The position numbers were made by a program, and so were the translations under genes. This document shows, piece by piece, positions 1-8,107 of a stretch of 47,346 nucleotides of DNA; position 1 is the first letter of the stretch; every line of letters starts with the position of its first letter. Origin of the DNA: Bacillus sp. FJAT-25509 (lineage in GTDB: Bacteria > Bacillota > Bacilli > Bacillales > Bacillaceae_G); contig NZ_LJIZ01000027.1 of NCBI RefSeq assembly GCF_001420605.1, positions 1 to 47,346 of the forward strand, written 5' to 3'. Under the pieces are notes generated by a model, which made no database searches, was not told the origin of the DNA, and worked only from the letters and a program-made list of their open reading frames with translations.

Positions 1-32
1 CCCTATAGAATATAGGGTTAAGGCTGCTTAGA

Positions 33-86
33 TAATGTACCTTTTATTTAAGTGTCTACTTGACAGGGGTAAGACCAACAGGAAAG
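33..86. mobile_element. Possible IS3-type terminal fragment
   Basis: On the minus strand this reads TTGGTCTTACCCCTGTCAAG followed by TAGACACTTAAATAAAAGG. That resembles the terminal repeat style of IS3-group elements (T-G-n-T-C-n-TACCC...GACAC...TAA). A perfect hairpin, CCCTATA GAA TATAGGG, lies at 1-17. No transposase reading frame is visible, so this is either a solo end or the edge of an element whose body lies outside the window. The resemblance is from memory and is weak evidence. Confidence 0.25.
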
Positions 87-161
87 ATCCTTTTTTTTGC
101 TGCTTCTTCAACTAACGCACCCTAAATGAGAAATTAGGTTTTTTCATTAATAGCAAAAGTC

Positions 162-671
162 TTATAAGTATTTATCACTAATCACTTTCATATGGTGTAA
201 CTCGTGCCCGGCAATGCCATATGCAATGATACCTATCGAAACTGGCCTGTTCATTACAGTTCCATTACGATCCCAAGCTGCATCATCAATGGTTGAAATA
301 AGGCTTAACGTGTTGGAGCGTACCATGTCTAAACCAGCTAGTAACTGCTCCCAGGATAAATTGTTGAAGTTTGCCGCAGAAACGTATTGATCCTGATCCA
401 TTGCTGGGAGTGGTGCACTTTCATTTCGTGCAATGGCAAGCATTCGATACGACATCACACGTTCCGAGTCGGTCATATGCCCAATCACTTCTTTTAAAGT
501 CCATTTCCCTGGTGCATACGCCTTCCTTGATGACTCCTCTGATACGCTACTTAAGAAGGTAATGGTCTCAGTTCGTTGCTTACTAAGTATTTCTTTTATA
601 TCTCCATCTGGCACAAGACTAACATACCTAGCATTCTCTGGATTTTCAATAAATAATGGTCGTGGACGCAC
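162..671 (-). CDS. DinB-like (YfiT/DinB_2) putative metal-dependent hydrolase
   Basis: A 169-residue protein of the DinB/YfiT four-helix-bundle superfamily. Visible signatures are a GHMTDSERVMSYRMLAIAR helix in the first half and a GHELHHMKVI motif near the C-terminus, which supply the usual three-histidine metal site. The superfamily includes thiol transferases and many uncharacterised stress proteins, so the substrate is unknown. The start is GTG at 671, because a perfect AGGAGG lies 6 nt upstream of it. The longer frame starting ATG at 686 would use that ribosome site as coding sequence and has none of its own. It is a lone minus-strand gene; a second DinB-type gene is at 43.1 kb. Confidence 0.85.
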   Translation of the reverse strand: MRPRPLFIENPENARYVSLVPDGDIKEILSKQRTETITFLSSVSEESSRKAYAPGKWTLKEVIGHMTDSERVMSYRMLAIARNESAPLPAMDQDQYVSAANFNNLSWEQLLAGLDMVRSNTLSLISTIDDAAWDRNGTVMNRPVSIGIIAYGIAGHELHHMKVISDKYL

Positions 672-889
672 AAAAATCCTCCTCATCGGAAAGTTAATTA
701 TGTTTCTAGGCTAATATTCGACTGTCAAGAGGATATATCCTTTATTTGATATTTAATTTCATTACCGCAAAATAAATGCAAATTAAACAACTTTATTATC
801 TCTAAACAACTGATTTATACAGTTAACATAATACAGATAATAATGGATTAATTCACTTTTTATTCCACTAATCTGCCATTTACTTCAAA

Positions 890-945
890 AAAAAAAGCCA
901 CATATTTGCAGCTAATTCTTCAAACGATCCCATTCATTAGTTGTA
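890..945 (-). terminator. Hairpin terminator plus degenerate inverted repeat
   Basis: Stem AGCCAC/GCAGCT (896-913, with wobbles) is followed on the minus strand by a run of ten T. Next to it (917-945) is a decayed copy of the TTCAACTA...TAGTTG repeat that recurs across the window. It lies just downstream of the acetyltransferase at 968-1531 and would terminate it. The rest of 687-967 shows no gene. Confidence 0.5.
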
Positions 946-967
946 CAGGGATTTTAAAATTTTTAGT

Positions 968-1531
968 CTAATTTACCTTTGCATAAATGCAGGTATCAAC
1001 TAATTTTTTACCGTCAGCTGAAAGATCTTCATTACGTAATATCCCTTCAAGCTCGAAACCTAGTTTTTCAGGGATTGATCGACTTTTAGTGTTATTAGAT
1101 TCACATAGTATTGCAATCCTTCTAAATTTAAGTAGCTGAAAGCCAAGGTTTATTAACTCACTTACTGCTTCTGTCATATATCCATTGCCACTAAATTGCG
1201 TGTTAATCCAGTATCCAATTTCACATTTAGAAATCTTCCAATTAATTGCGTGAAGGCTAGCAGTTCCAATAAAATCATTAGTTTCCTTTCGATAGATAAG
1301 ATAGCGAAAGCTTTCTCTTTTCAAAAAATCTATATGGGCATTTCTCAGAATAATTTCCGTTTCTTCAACAGTAGGAATAGACTGGTATAAAGTCAACCAT
1401 TGGTTTAACTCACTAATTGAATCCGTAATAGCTTGGTTTACTACTTTTCCTTCGCCAGCTTGAAGTGGTGCTCGAAGAATTAGTCTGTCTGTTTCTATTT
1501 CTAACGGAACATCTAATAAAATAGGATTCAT
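968..1531 (-). CDS. GNAT N-acetyltransferase, RimJ/RimL type
   Basis: A 187-residue acetyltransferase. The N-terminal LEIETDRLILRAP, the central GTASLHAINW and CEIGYWI strands, and the acetyl-CoA loop FSGNGYMTEAV are typical of the RimJ/RimL group (ribosomal-protein or small-molecule N-acetyltransferases, cytoplasmic). The acceptor cannot be deduced. The start is ATG 1531, preceded by GAGAGGGG at 8 nt; a GTG at 1552 in the same frame lies upstream of that ribosome site and is unlikely. The upstream gap holds a copy of the dispersed inverted repeat at about 1575-1599. It is probably transcribed alone. Confidence 0.85.
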   Translation of the reverse strand: MNPILLDVPLEIETDRLILRAPLQAGEGKVVNQAITDSISELNQWLTLYQSIPTVEETEIILRNAHIDFLKRESFRYLIYRKETNDFIGTASLHAINWKISKCEIGYWINTQFSGNGYMTEAVSELINLGFQLLKFRRIAILCESNNTKSRSIPEKLGFELEGILRNEDLSADGKKLVDTCIYAKVN

Positions 1532-1574
1532 ATAATTTCCCCTCTCGATCACTTAATATTATGACTTAATGATT

Positions 1575-1599
1575 GTTCAACGATCGCATTAGTTAGTTC
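1575..1599. repeat. Dispersed inverted repeat copy (degenerate)
   Basis: GTTCAACGATCGCATTAGTT and the adjoining AGTTC match the TTCAACTA-n-CGCA-n-TAGTTGAA repeat family. It sits 2 bp beyond the stop codon of the lipoprotein gene at 1602-1964 and upstream of the acetyltransferase. Confidence 0.4.
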
Positions 1600-1601
1600 T
1601 A

Positions 1602-1964
1602 TTACTTCAACTCAAAAGATTCTTCATTTCCATCCCATTTAATCGTTACTTTAAAAACATCTGAATCCCTCGTAACTGGGCAACCCGAACAAGAGGTATT
1701 CATAGTAATGACAGTTTCATCATTTTCAGTTTCTTTTCGGTTACTGCTCCCAGTAGGGCCATCGACATTGATTTCTAAATTTTTTTTCTTTTGTTTACCA
1801 TCTTTGAATTCAAATTCAAACTGACCATTTTCAGTAGTGCCATCGACATTTGTTGTATATTCGCCTTTCCAATGTTCGCTTTCACCTTTAAAATGAAGGG
1901 AATCATTTGAACAACCAACCAACATTAACAAAGTAACCAAAATCAGAAAGTAAATATTTCTCAT
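1602..1964 (-). CDS. Small lipoprotein of unknown function
   Basis: A 120-residue protein with a short lipoprotein signal (MRNIYFLILVTLLMLVGC, lipid-modified Cys18) and a polar, beta-rich body. The mature part has alternating charged strands (HWKGEYTTNV, GQFEFEFKDGK, FKVTIKWDGNEESFELK) and a CSGC pair in the second half that could form a disulfide on the outer face of the membrane. I do not recognise a named domain. The start ATG 1964 has GAGGAG about 7 nt upstream. The gene is separated from both neighbours and is likely monocistronic. Confidence 0.7.
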   Translation of the reverse strand: MRNIYFLILVTLLMLVGCSNDSLHFKGESEHWKGEYTTNVDGTTENGQFEFEFKDGKQKKKNLEINVDGPTGSSNRKETENDETVITMNTSCSGCPVTRDSDVFKVTIKWDGNEESFELK

Positions 1965-2084
1965 AATGCCATCTCCTCTATTACCATAATATGTTAATTC
2001 TCGCCCTTAATGATATTTCCTTCTCCAGGAAGAAAGGAAGTATTCTTATGTAACTAAACTGCCAGTTAGGCTTAATAACTTCAA

Positions 2085-2115
2085 CAAAAAAGCGTTAATT
2101 CTTCTTTGATTAACG
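2085..2115 (-). terminator. Rho-independent terminator
   Basis: Stem GCGTTAAT/ATTAACGC with a 9-nt loop, followed on the minus strand by a T6 run, 15 bp beyond the acetyltransferase stop at 2131. Confidence 0.8.
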
Positions 2116-2130
2116 CAACCCGTTTGTCAT

Positions 2131-2589
2131 CTATAATGTTTTTTCCATTTTTATACTAGTTTCTACATATCCTAACTTTTCGTACAAGACTCGTGCTACT
2201 TTGTTGTGACCAAAGACGTGAAGCCGAATACTTTTCAATCCTATCTTTTTGGCTACGATTTCAATTTCTTTCATTGCTTGTTTACCATAACCCTTACCTT
2301 GGTTTCCTTCCCAAATGTTAATATCATAAATAAACCCTTTTTCATTTATTCCTTGTGCAAGCCAAATCATACCAACTACTTGGTTTTTGTCACGAATTGT
2401 AAATAAGTGATGATTTATCGTATTCTCTCCTTCAGGTAATAATTTTTCGTGTTCCTGTCTTGATTTACTAATTGCCTCTTGTTGCTCCCAATTACCAGAC
2501 TTAATTTGTTCGTCTGCAAAGTTTTTAATTGCATAACTGAGATATTGCTGGAATTCAACTGAATTCATTTTTTCTAATCTAACCGTCAT
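2131..2589 (-). CDS. GNAT N-acetyltransferase
   Basis: A 152-residue protein with a GNAT C-terminal half: VVGMIWLAQ strand, IYDINIWEGNQGKGYGKQAM (the Q-G-K-G-Y-G acetyl-CoA loop) and the conserved end LHVFGHNKVARVLYEKLGYV. The N-terminal 60 residues form a helical region seen in stand-alone GNATs of Firmicutes. The substrate is unknown. The start ATG 2589 has AAGGAGAG at about 8 nt; a TTG-initiated extension to 2625 contains that ribosome site and is rejected. It ends in its own terminator. Confidence 0.85.
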   Translation of the reverse strand: MTVRLEKMNSVEFQQYLSYAIKNFADEQIKSGNWEQQEAISKSRQEHEKLLPEGENTINHHLFTIRDKNQVVGMIWLAQGINEKGFIYDINIWEGNQGKGYGKQAMKEIEIVAKKIGLKSIRLHVFGHNKVARVLYEKLGYVETSIKMEKTL

Positions 2590-2695
2590 TTTTCTTTCTC
2601 TCCTTATAAGCTTTAGCAAAGCCAATTAAAAATAGAGCCACAATCGTGACTCATGAACATAAACTAAAGAATAATTTGTTGAATCTGTGATGTTA

Positions 2696-3226
2696 TTATT
2701 TTAATTTGTTGTGTAAAAATTTTTTCATTAACTCATTCGAAATAATTAAAGCTTTACTTTTGCTATTTGCTGGACCTGTAATCATCCATCCGTCTTTACC
2801 TGACCAACTTTTCCCATCGTGATTTTCTCGATATTCCCCAATCGTCACTTTCTTAAAATCATTGTTAGCAAAGAGAATACCATAGCTATCGATTTTTGGA
2901 TGTCCATTTTTATAGTAACCATATTCAATTATCCCCATGCCATTTTGATCAAATGCTATTCCTAATTTACGATCTTTATTTGGATTAGGATAATTAGCAC
3001 CTTTTACATCGATTAGCCCTACAAACTTTCTTTTTCCTAATAAAGATTGATGAAGTTTGCCCTTTATTTTTATCGTCACAGAATTTACTTGATCATGATC
3101 TGAACCTAATTGATATTCAACACCATTTATTGACTCATTTATATTCTTTGGAATGAAATAATAAACACCAAAACCCATAGCTACTAATAAGACAAGAAGT
3201 ACGCAAGAAACAATGACCTTTTTCAA
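2696..3226 (-). CDS. Membrane-anchored extracytoplasmic protein, unknown function
   Basis: A protein of about 176 residues with an N-terminal signal anchor (KKVIVSCVLLVLLVAMGFGVYYFI) and a globular outer domain with strands such as SVTIKIKGKLH, KFVGLIDVKG and KLGIAFDQNGMGIIEYGYY, then GKDGWMITGPANSKSKALII. There is no lipobox and no domain I can name. The likely start is TTG 3226, placed 5 nt after AGGTGA. A GTG at 3235 in the same frame overlaps that ribosome site. No partner gene is evident. Confidence 0.6.
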   Translation of the reverse strand: MKKVIVSCVLLVLLVAMGFGVYYFIPKNINESINGVEYQLGSDHDQVNSVTIKIKGKLHQSLLGKRKFVGLIDVKGANYPNPNKDRKLGIAFDQNGMGIIEYGYYKNGHPKIDSYGILFANNDFKKVTIGEYRENHDGKSWSGKDGWMITGPANSKSKALIISNELMKKFLHNKLK

Positions 3227-3705
3227 AAAAATCACCTACATTCGTTAACTTTCATGTGTTCCTACTTTTTAAACAGCTCTATATAGATTTTTGAAAGTAA
3301 TTAATTTATATATTTCTATAAACATTAATTTATTCCTTTTTATTCCAGTACAGGTTGGCAACAAAAAATAGTCTGCCGAAACAGACCTAATTGCAGTTGA
3401 ACTATTGGATGAAGAAGATTTTAATACACTTTTGGATTAACTATTTATTATCCATATCTCGTTTTTTCTCCTATTTTAATATCATATTTAAATTTTAACT
3501 TTTATTAATGAACAACCTTTTCATTTATCTCAAGAAAAAAACCAATTCGTTTTGAGACTATGTTACTAGCTTAGTAATACAAAAAGTAGCATATAATCAA
3601 AACGGCGACTCAGATAATACAAAAAAATAAAGGAGAAGGCTGTTTTTTCTTAAGAATATCATCTTGCATTTATAAACAATTCTTTTATTCGAATTTATAG
3701 ATTCA
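3227..3705. other. Intergenic region, 479 bp
   Basis: No convincing gene. A hairpin GTCTG CCGAAA CAGAC with A-run (about 3362-3386) would work as a minus-strand terminator but has no minus-strand gene upstream. Next to it is a partial copy of the dispersed repeat (GCAGTTGAACTATTGGATG). AAAGGAGAAGG near 3631 looks like a ribosome site but is followed by no usable frame. The promoter of the TPR gene must lie here, but no clear -35/-10 pair is visible. Confidence 0.4.
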
Positions 3706-5103
3706 ATGAAAGAGGTGAGTGCAATAAAATCATTTTTAAAACTACTCTTAATATTAACTTTTGGCCTAGTTTTAGGCGGGTGTAGCCCTCTGGCAAATTA
3801 CTACAATAATAAAGGCTATAAAGAAGAACAACAAGGGAAGTATGACGCGGCTATTTCTCATTTAAACAAGGCAATAAAAAATAATCCTAATATGTGGGAA
3901 GCTTATAATAATCGTGGGCTGTCGTATCATCACAAGAAAATGTACGATCAAGCCATTTCCGATTACAATAAGGCGATTGAATTGAATCCGAAAGAATCTA
4001 AGCCATATGCCAACCGCGGGCTTACCTTTTACGACCAACAAATGTATGATCAGGCCATTGCCGATTATAACAAAGCCATTGATTTGAATTCAAAAGATTA
4101 CATTTTATACTATAACCGGGGGCTTGCCTACTACCATAAGCAGATGTATGATCAGGCTATTTCTGATTACGACAAGGCCATTGATTTAAATCCGAAAGAT
4201 TATTTATCATATAACAATCGCGGATATACCTATTATGATAAGCAGATGTATGATCAAGCCATTTCTGACCTAAATCAGTCTATAAAATTAAAACCTGATT
4301 TTGCAACATCATATAGTAACCGTGGACTTGTCTATCTGGAAAAGCAAATGTACGATGTGGCTATTTCCGATTTTGACAAAGCAATTGAGTTAGATCCGAA
4401 ACATTATAAGGCCTATAACAACCGCGGGCTTGCCTATTACTATAAGCAGATGTATGATCAGGCCATTGCCGATTTCAAAAAGACCATTGATTTGAATTCA
4501 AAATTTTACCTGGCTTATAACAACCTTGGGCTTGTCTATTACGATAAGCAAATGTATAAACAGGCCATTGCCGATTTCAATAAAGCTATTGATTTAAATC
4601 AAAAAGATTACCAGGTATATGACAACCGTGGACTTACCTATTTTAATATGCGGATGTTCGACCAGGCCATTACTGATTTCAACAAGGCCATCGATTTGAA
4701 TCAAAAAGATTACCTCGTATATAACGACCGAGGGCTTGCCTATCAAAACAAGCAGTTGTATGATCAGGCTATTTCTGATTACAACAAAGCCATTGATTTG
4801 AATTCAAAGGATTTCCAAGTATATGACAACCGTGGGTATGCCTATCTCAGTAAGCAGATGTACGATCAAGCTATTACCGATTTCAACAAGGCTATTGATT
4901 TGAATCCAAAAGATTACCTCGTATATGACGACCGCGGGCTTGCTTATTACTATAAGCAGATGTATGATCAGGCCATTGCCGATTTCAGCAAGTCAATTGA
5001 ATTGAATCCTCACTTTAAACTTGCTTACAGTGACCGTGGAAATGCTTATTTGAAAAAAGGCATGAACAAAGAAGCGACACAGGATTTTAACAAGGCAAAG
5101 TAA
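3706..5103 (+). CDS. TPR-repeat lipoprotein
   Basis: A 465-residue exported lipoprotein: signal with lipobox LGGC (Cys26), then twelve complete 34-residue tetratricopeptide repeats from Tyr33 to 440 and a 25-residue partial thirteenth. The repeats are highly uniform (YNNRGLxYYxKQMYDQAI, then DFNKAIDLNPKDY). That points to recent internal duplication and a superhelical protein-protein scaffold on the outer membrane face. The partner is unknown. The start is uncertain: ATG 3706 has no ribosome site, while AGAGGTGAG at 3711-3719 is well placed for the in-frame ATA at 3724, which would give a compact signal beginning (M)KSFLKLLLILTFGLVLGGC. It is a single gene followed by a strong terminator. Confidence 0.9.
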   Translation: MKEVSAIKSFLKLLLILTFGLVLGGCSPLANYYNNKGYKEEQQGKYDAAISHLNKAIKNNPNMWEAYNNRGLSYHHKKMYDQAISDYNKAIELNPKESKPYANRGLTFYDQQMYDQAIADYNKAIDLNSKDYILYYNRGLAYYHKQMYDQAISDYDKAIDLNPKDYLSYNNRGYTYYDKQMYDQAISDLNQSIKLKPDFATSYSNRGLVYLEKQMYDVAISDFDKAIELDPKHYKAYNNRGLAYYYKQMYDQAIADFKKTIDLNSKFYLAYNNLGLVYYDKQMYKQAIADFNKAIDLNQKDYQVYDNRGLTYFNMRMFDQAITDFNKAIDLNQKDYLVYNDRGLAYQNKQLYDQAISDYNKAIDLNSKDFQVYDNRGYAYLSKQMYDQAITDFNKAIDLNPKDYLVYDDRGLAYYYKQMYDQAIADFSKSIELNPHFKLAYSDRGNAYLKKGMNKEATQDFNKAK

Positions 5104-5118
5104 ACTTTGTTTATTCAT

Positions 5119-5155
5119 TAAAAAAGGAGTAGGAATTTACCTACTCCTTTTTGTT
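5119..5155 (+). terminator. Rho-independent terminator
   Basis: Stem AAAAAGGAGTAGG/CCTACTCCTTTTT with a 6-nt loop, 16 bp after the TPR gene stop. Confidence 0.9.
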
Positions 5156-5265
5156 GTAATTTAAATCCAATAAAATTGTACAATTCTCCTGTTTTTCATT
5201 TTCCTTTCATTATTATGTGTGAATATAAAAATGTACTTTAATTCAAATAGAAAGGAAAATCATTT

Positions 5266-6450
5266 ATGGAGACAAAACAAAATAAAATAAATAGTCTGCT
5301 TAACAAGGTACCAGAAGTTACAATCTATTTCTGGATTATCAAAATTTTATGTACAACTGTTGGTGAAACATTTGCTGACTTCTTAAATTTTAACCTTGGT
5401 TTAGGATTAGGACTTACAACAGTCCTTATGGGTGTTGCATTTTTTATCTCTTTATTTTTTCAATTCAAAGCTAAAAAATATGTTCCAAGTATTTATTGGA
5501 TCACCGTTGTACTAATAAGTGTATTTGGTACATTGGTAACCGATAATTTGACAGACGCAATTGGAGTACCTCTTGAAACAAGTACGATTGTATTCTCCGC
5601 GCTGCTAGCTTTAACGTTTCTTTTTTGGTTTCTTAGTGAAAAAACACTTTCTATCCATTCAATTTTCACAAGAAAAAGAGAAATATTCTATTGGTTAGCG
5701 ATTCTTTTCACCTTTGCGCTAGGTACTGCTGTTGGGGATTTATATTCTGAACAACTTGGACTTGGGTATTTTAAAACTGGTGTAACGGTTATTGTGATCA
5801 TCCTTTGTGTATTCTTAGCGTGGAAGTTTTTAAAACTTGATGGAATGTTAGGCTTTTGGATTGCGTACATTCTTACACGTCCACTTGGGGCATCACTAGG
5901 AGATTATTTATCACAACCGAAAGTGAATGGTGGTTTAGGTTTAGGAACAACAAGTACAAGTATCATTTTTCTGGTCGCAATTTTAGCAATCATTGTTTTC
6001 CTTGCTGTTTCAAAAATTGATATTTCATTATATATTGAAAAAACAGATGAAAATAGAAATAAAAATAATATAATGAAACAAACAATTTTAGCACTGTGTA
6101 TTTTCTTAGCAGTTGGTATTGGCGGTTATCTTAAATTATCATCAAATGCTGCTTCTACTCAAACAACATTATCTGGTCAATTAACAGAATTTGCAACAAT
6201 AGAAAATAAAATGTTATCAGATGTGAACTCAAAGAACTTTAATTTAGCTAAAAAAGATGCTGACAGTTTGGAACATCAATGGGATACTTCAGAGGCTAAA
6301 CTTAGAAAAATAGATAGTACTTCTTGGACTAAAATTGATGGTACGATTGACGTTGTATTAGCTTCAGCTCGTACATCAAACCCAGATGCAAATAAGTGTA
6401 AATCGGCAATTAATCATTCACTTGATGTAATAAACGCTGCAAATAAATAA
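5266..6450 (+). CDS. DUF347-repeat (COG4705-type) membrane protein with extra C-terminal domain
   Basis: A 394-residue polytopic membrane protein. Four internal repeats each pair a transmembrane segment with a G-(E/T/A)-x-x-x-D motif: GETFADFLNFNLGLGLG, GTLVTDNLTDAIGV, GTAVGDLYSEQLGLGY and GASLGDYLSQPKVNGGLGLG. This is the pattern of the DUF347/COG4705 family, whose function is not established. Residues about 268-394 are unusual: another membrane segment (QTILALCIFLAVGIGGYLKL) leads into a soluble helical domain with LEHQWDTSEAKLRKIDSTSW, probably outside the cell. Start ATG 5266 has AGAAAGGAAAA upstream. It is a single gene between two terminators. Confidence 0.75.
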   Translation: METKQNKINSLLNKVPEVTIYFWIIKILCTTVGETFADFLNFNLGLGLGLTTVLMGVAFFISLFFQFKAKKYVPSIYWITVVLISVFGTLVTDNLTDAIGVPLETSTIVFSALLALTFLFWFLSEKTLSIHSIFTRKREIFYWLAILFTFALGTAVGDLYSEQLGLGYFKTGVTVIVIILCVFLAWKFLKLDGMLGFWIAYILTRPLGASLGDYLSQPKVNGGLGLGTTSTSIIFLVAILAIIVFLAVSKIDISLYIEKTDENRNKNNIMKQTILALCIFLAVGIGGYLKLSSNAASTQTTLSGQLTEFATIENKMLSDVNSKNFNLAKKDADSLEHQWDTSEAKLRKIDSTSWTKIDGTIDVVLASARTSNPDANKCKSAINHSLDVINAANK

Positions 6451-6470
6451 AATACATTTAACATTAGTAA

Positions 6471-6511
6471 AGAAAAAGCATTTCATTATATGAGAAATGC
6501 TTTTTCTTTTT
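6471..6511 (+). terminator. Rho-independent terminator
   Basis: Perfect 14-bp stem AGAAAAAGCATTTC/GAAATGCTTTTTCT with a 9-nt loop and a T-rich tail, downstream of the DUF347-type gene. Confidence 0.9.
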
Positions 6512-6633
6512 GTCTAGATTAAAGGGATATTTCAATAACAATAATAACATAATAAAAAACAATATAAATTTATTGTAAAACAATAAATAATATGTTAAAT
6601 TCATATTGTCATTAAATAAGTGAGGTACTTAAT

Positions 6634-7119
6634 ATGAATGTTAAAAGAGGTTCAACCACTTTCTTAAAGCTAATAATTTTTCTCGTTGGAATTGCAGTGC
6701 TTGCTTTATGTATATTTTTGGTACCAAATATTGCGAATTTCTCTTCAAATTTGTATCCAAATATTGCCGCAATGAAATATCTCGTTTTCATCGTGATGTA
6801 TGGAGCTGCTTTGCCTTTTTATATTGCTCTGTATCAGGCTTTCAATCTTTTACGGTATATTGACAATAACACCGCATTCTCAGAATTATCTGTAAAGGCA
6901 TTAATGAACATAAAATACTGTGCGATTGCAATCAGTAGTATATATGTATTAGGTATGCCACTCTTTCATTTTATAGCGAAGAAAGTTGATCCTCCTATTG
7001 GAATTTTGGGAGCGATCATCATATTTGCTTCATTGGTTATCGCCGTTTTTGCTGCTATCCTCCAACAGCTTCTACAAGAAGCGATTAACATAAAATCAGA
7101 AAATGATTTAACGGTCTGA
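6634..7119 (+). CDS. yoaS: DUF2975 membrane protein (YoaS-like)
   Basis: A 161-residue protein with four predicted transmembrane helices (about 10-30, 48-72, 92-110 and 125-150) and the FNLLRYIDNNTAFSELSVKALMNIKYCAI linker typical of DUF2975 proteins such as B. subtilis YoaS. Start ATG 6634 follows GTGAGG. Its stop is 10 nt from the start of a small HTH regulator, the same two-gene arrangement as yoaS-yozG in B. subtilis. The pair is therefore translationally linked and the regulator probably controls it. The role of the family is unknown; the gene symbol is by family resemblance only. Confidence 0.8.
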   Translation: MNVKRGSTTFLKLIIFLVGIAVLALCIFLVPNIANFSSNLYPNIAAMKYLVFIVMYGAALPFYIALYQAFNLLRYIDNNTAFSELSVKALMNIKYCAIAISSIYVLGMPLFHFIAKKVDPPIGILGAIIIFASLVIAVFAAILQQLLQEAINIKSENDLTV

Positions 7120-7129
7120 GGTGGATGGT

Positions 7130-7348
7130 ATGGCGATAATTATTAATATTGATGTGATGTTAGCAAAACGAAAAATGAGCGTAACGGAGCTTTCAGAGAA
7201 GGTTGGAATTACGATGGCGAATCTGTCCATTCTGAAAAACGGTAAAGCAAAAGCGGTTCGTTTTTCAACATTAGAAGCGATCTGTAAGACTTTGGATTGT
7301 CAGCCAGGTGATATTTTGGAGTATAAAATCGACGAAGAGACTCAATAA
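7130..7348 (+). CDS. yozG: Small XRE-family HTH regulator (YozG-like)
   Basis: A 72-residue protein that is almost entirely one Cro/C1-type helix-turn-helix: IDVMLAKRKMSVTELSEKVG, ITMANLSILKNGKAKAVRFS, TLEAICKTLDCQPGDILEY. This matches YozG-type single-domain regulators that accompany DUF2975 proteins. The start ATG 7130 is chosen because GAGGTGG ends 5 nt upstream; GTG 7121 lies inside that ribosome site. It overlaps the operon of the preceding membrane protein and is followed by a terminator. Confidence 0.85.
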   Translation: MAIIINIDVMLAKRKMSVTELSEKVGITMANLSILKNGKAKAVRFSTLEAICKTLDCQPGDILEYKIDEETQ

Positions 7349-7395
7349 ATAAAGACAACAATTTTATTTAATTTACGGGAATCAATCGAGAATTT

Positions 7396-7425
7396 AAGGG
7401 ATAGCTTATTTGCTATCCCTTCTTT
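7396..7425 (+). terminator. Rho-independent terminator
   Basis: Stem AAGGGATAGC/GCTATCCCTT with a 6-nt loop, after the yoaS-yozG-like pair. Confidence 0.85.
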
Positions 7426-7489
7426 ACGTTTATTGATGTAATTTACCCTAATATTAGCGACAAAAAATTAACCTTTGGAACATTCATAG

Positions 7490-7942
7490 CTACTTTATAT
7501 CTAATACTACTGCCATTTCTTTACCAAATCGATCGCCATGATCAATAAATCCTAAACTTGAATATAAATTATGTGCTCCTAAGTTTTCAGGGTGATATCC
7601 TACAACAATTCTTTTGGCATTTGGTAGTTTAATCATTTCATCGATCATTAACTGAGTTGCAATCTTACCAAGTCCTTTTTGTTGAAAATTCTTATCAACC
7701 ATTATTCTATAGATCCAATAGCCATCTAGCTCTTCTTCAGTAGTATTAAACATTAAAAATCCAACCGCTTTACCTTCAAAATGTATAGCATATGGCTTTA
7801 GTGAAGATTCAAATTTCGATTGAGCAATCGAGATTGCATTCGGCTCGATGTGACTCTTTTGATCTTCAGATACCTCTAATAGACAGCATTCATACCAATT
7901 TTCTGCATTTAGTTCCACCAGTTCTACGTTTCTATTCTGCAT
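7490..7942 (-). CDS. GNAT N-acetyltransferase (diamine/polyamine-type)
   Basis: A 150-residue acetyltransferase. N-terminal VELNAENWYECCLLEVSEDQ, then VGFLMFNTTEEELDGYWIYR, the acetyl-CoA loop MVDKNFQQKGLGKIATQLM and the terminal VGYHPENLGAHNLYSSLGFI. The N-terminal pattern and length are those of SpeG/BltD-like spermine/spermidine acetyltransferases, but this is inferred from general appearance, so the acceptor remains open. Start ATG 7942 has AAAGGGGAAA upstream. The gene is isolated. Confidence 0.85.
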   Translation of the reverse strand: MQNRNVELVELNAENWYECCLLEVSEDQKSHIEPNAISIAQSKFESSLKPYAIHFEGKAVGFLMFNTTEEELDGYWIYRIMVDKNFQQKGLGKIATQLMIDEMIKLPNAKRIVVGYHPENLGAHNLYSSLGFIDHGDRFGKEMAVVLDIK

Positions 7943-8071
7943 AGTTTCCCCTTTGTTAAATTATTTGAGCTAAATTACTCTATCCTAATTTTAACAAATT
8001 TTTCCAATAGTGTATTAGGACGTTTATCCTAATTCAACTATTCTATTGGTACTTAGTAGAAAAAGATTCTT

Positions 8072-8107
8072 AAATAAAAAATAACCTCTCATCATTGAGT
8101 GGCTATT
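8072..8107 (-). terminator. Terminator overlapping the LysR stop codon
   Basis: On the minus strand, ATAGCCACTCA ATGA TGAGAGGTTATTTTTT forms a stem with one mismatch and a T6 tail. The TGA stop of the regulator at 8092 lies inside it. Confidence 0.6.
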
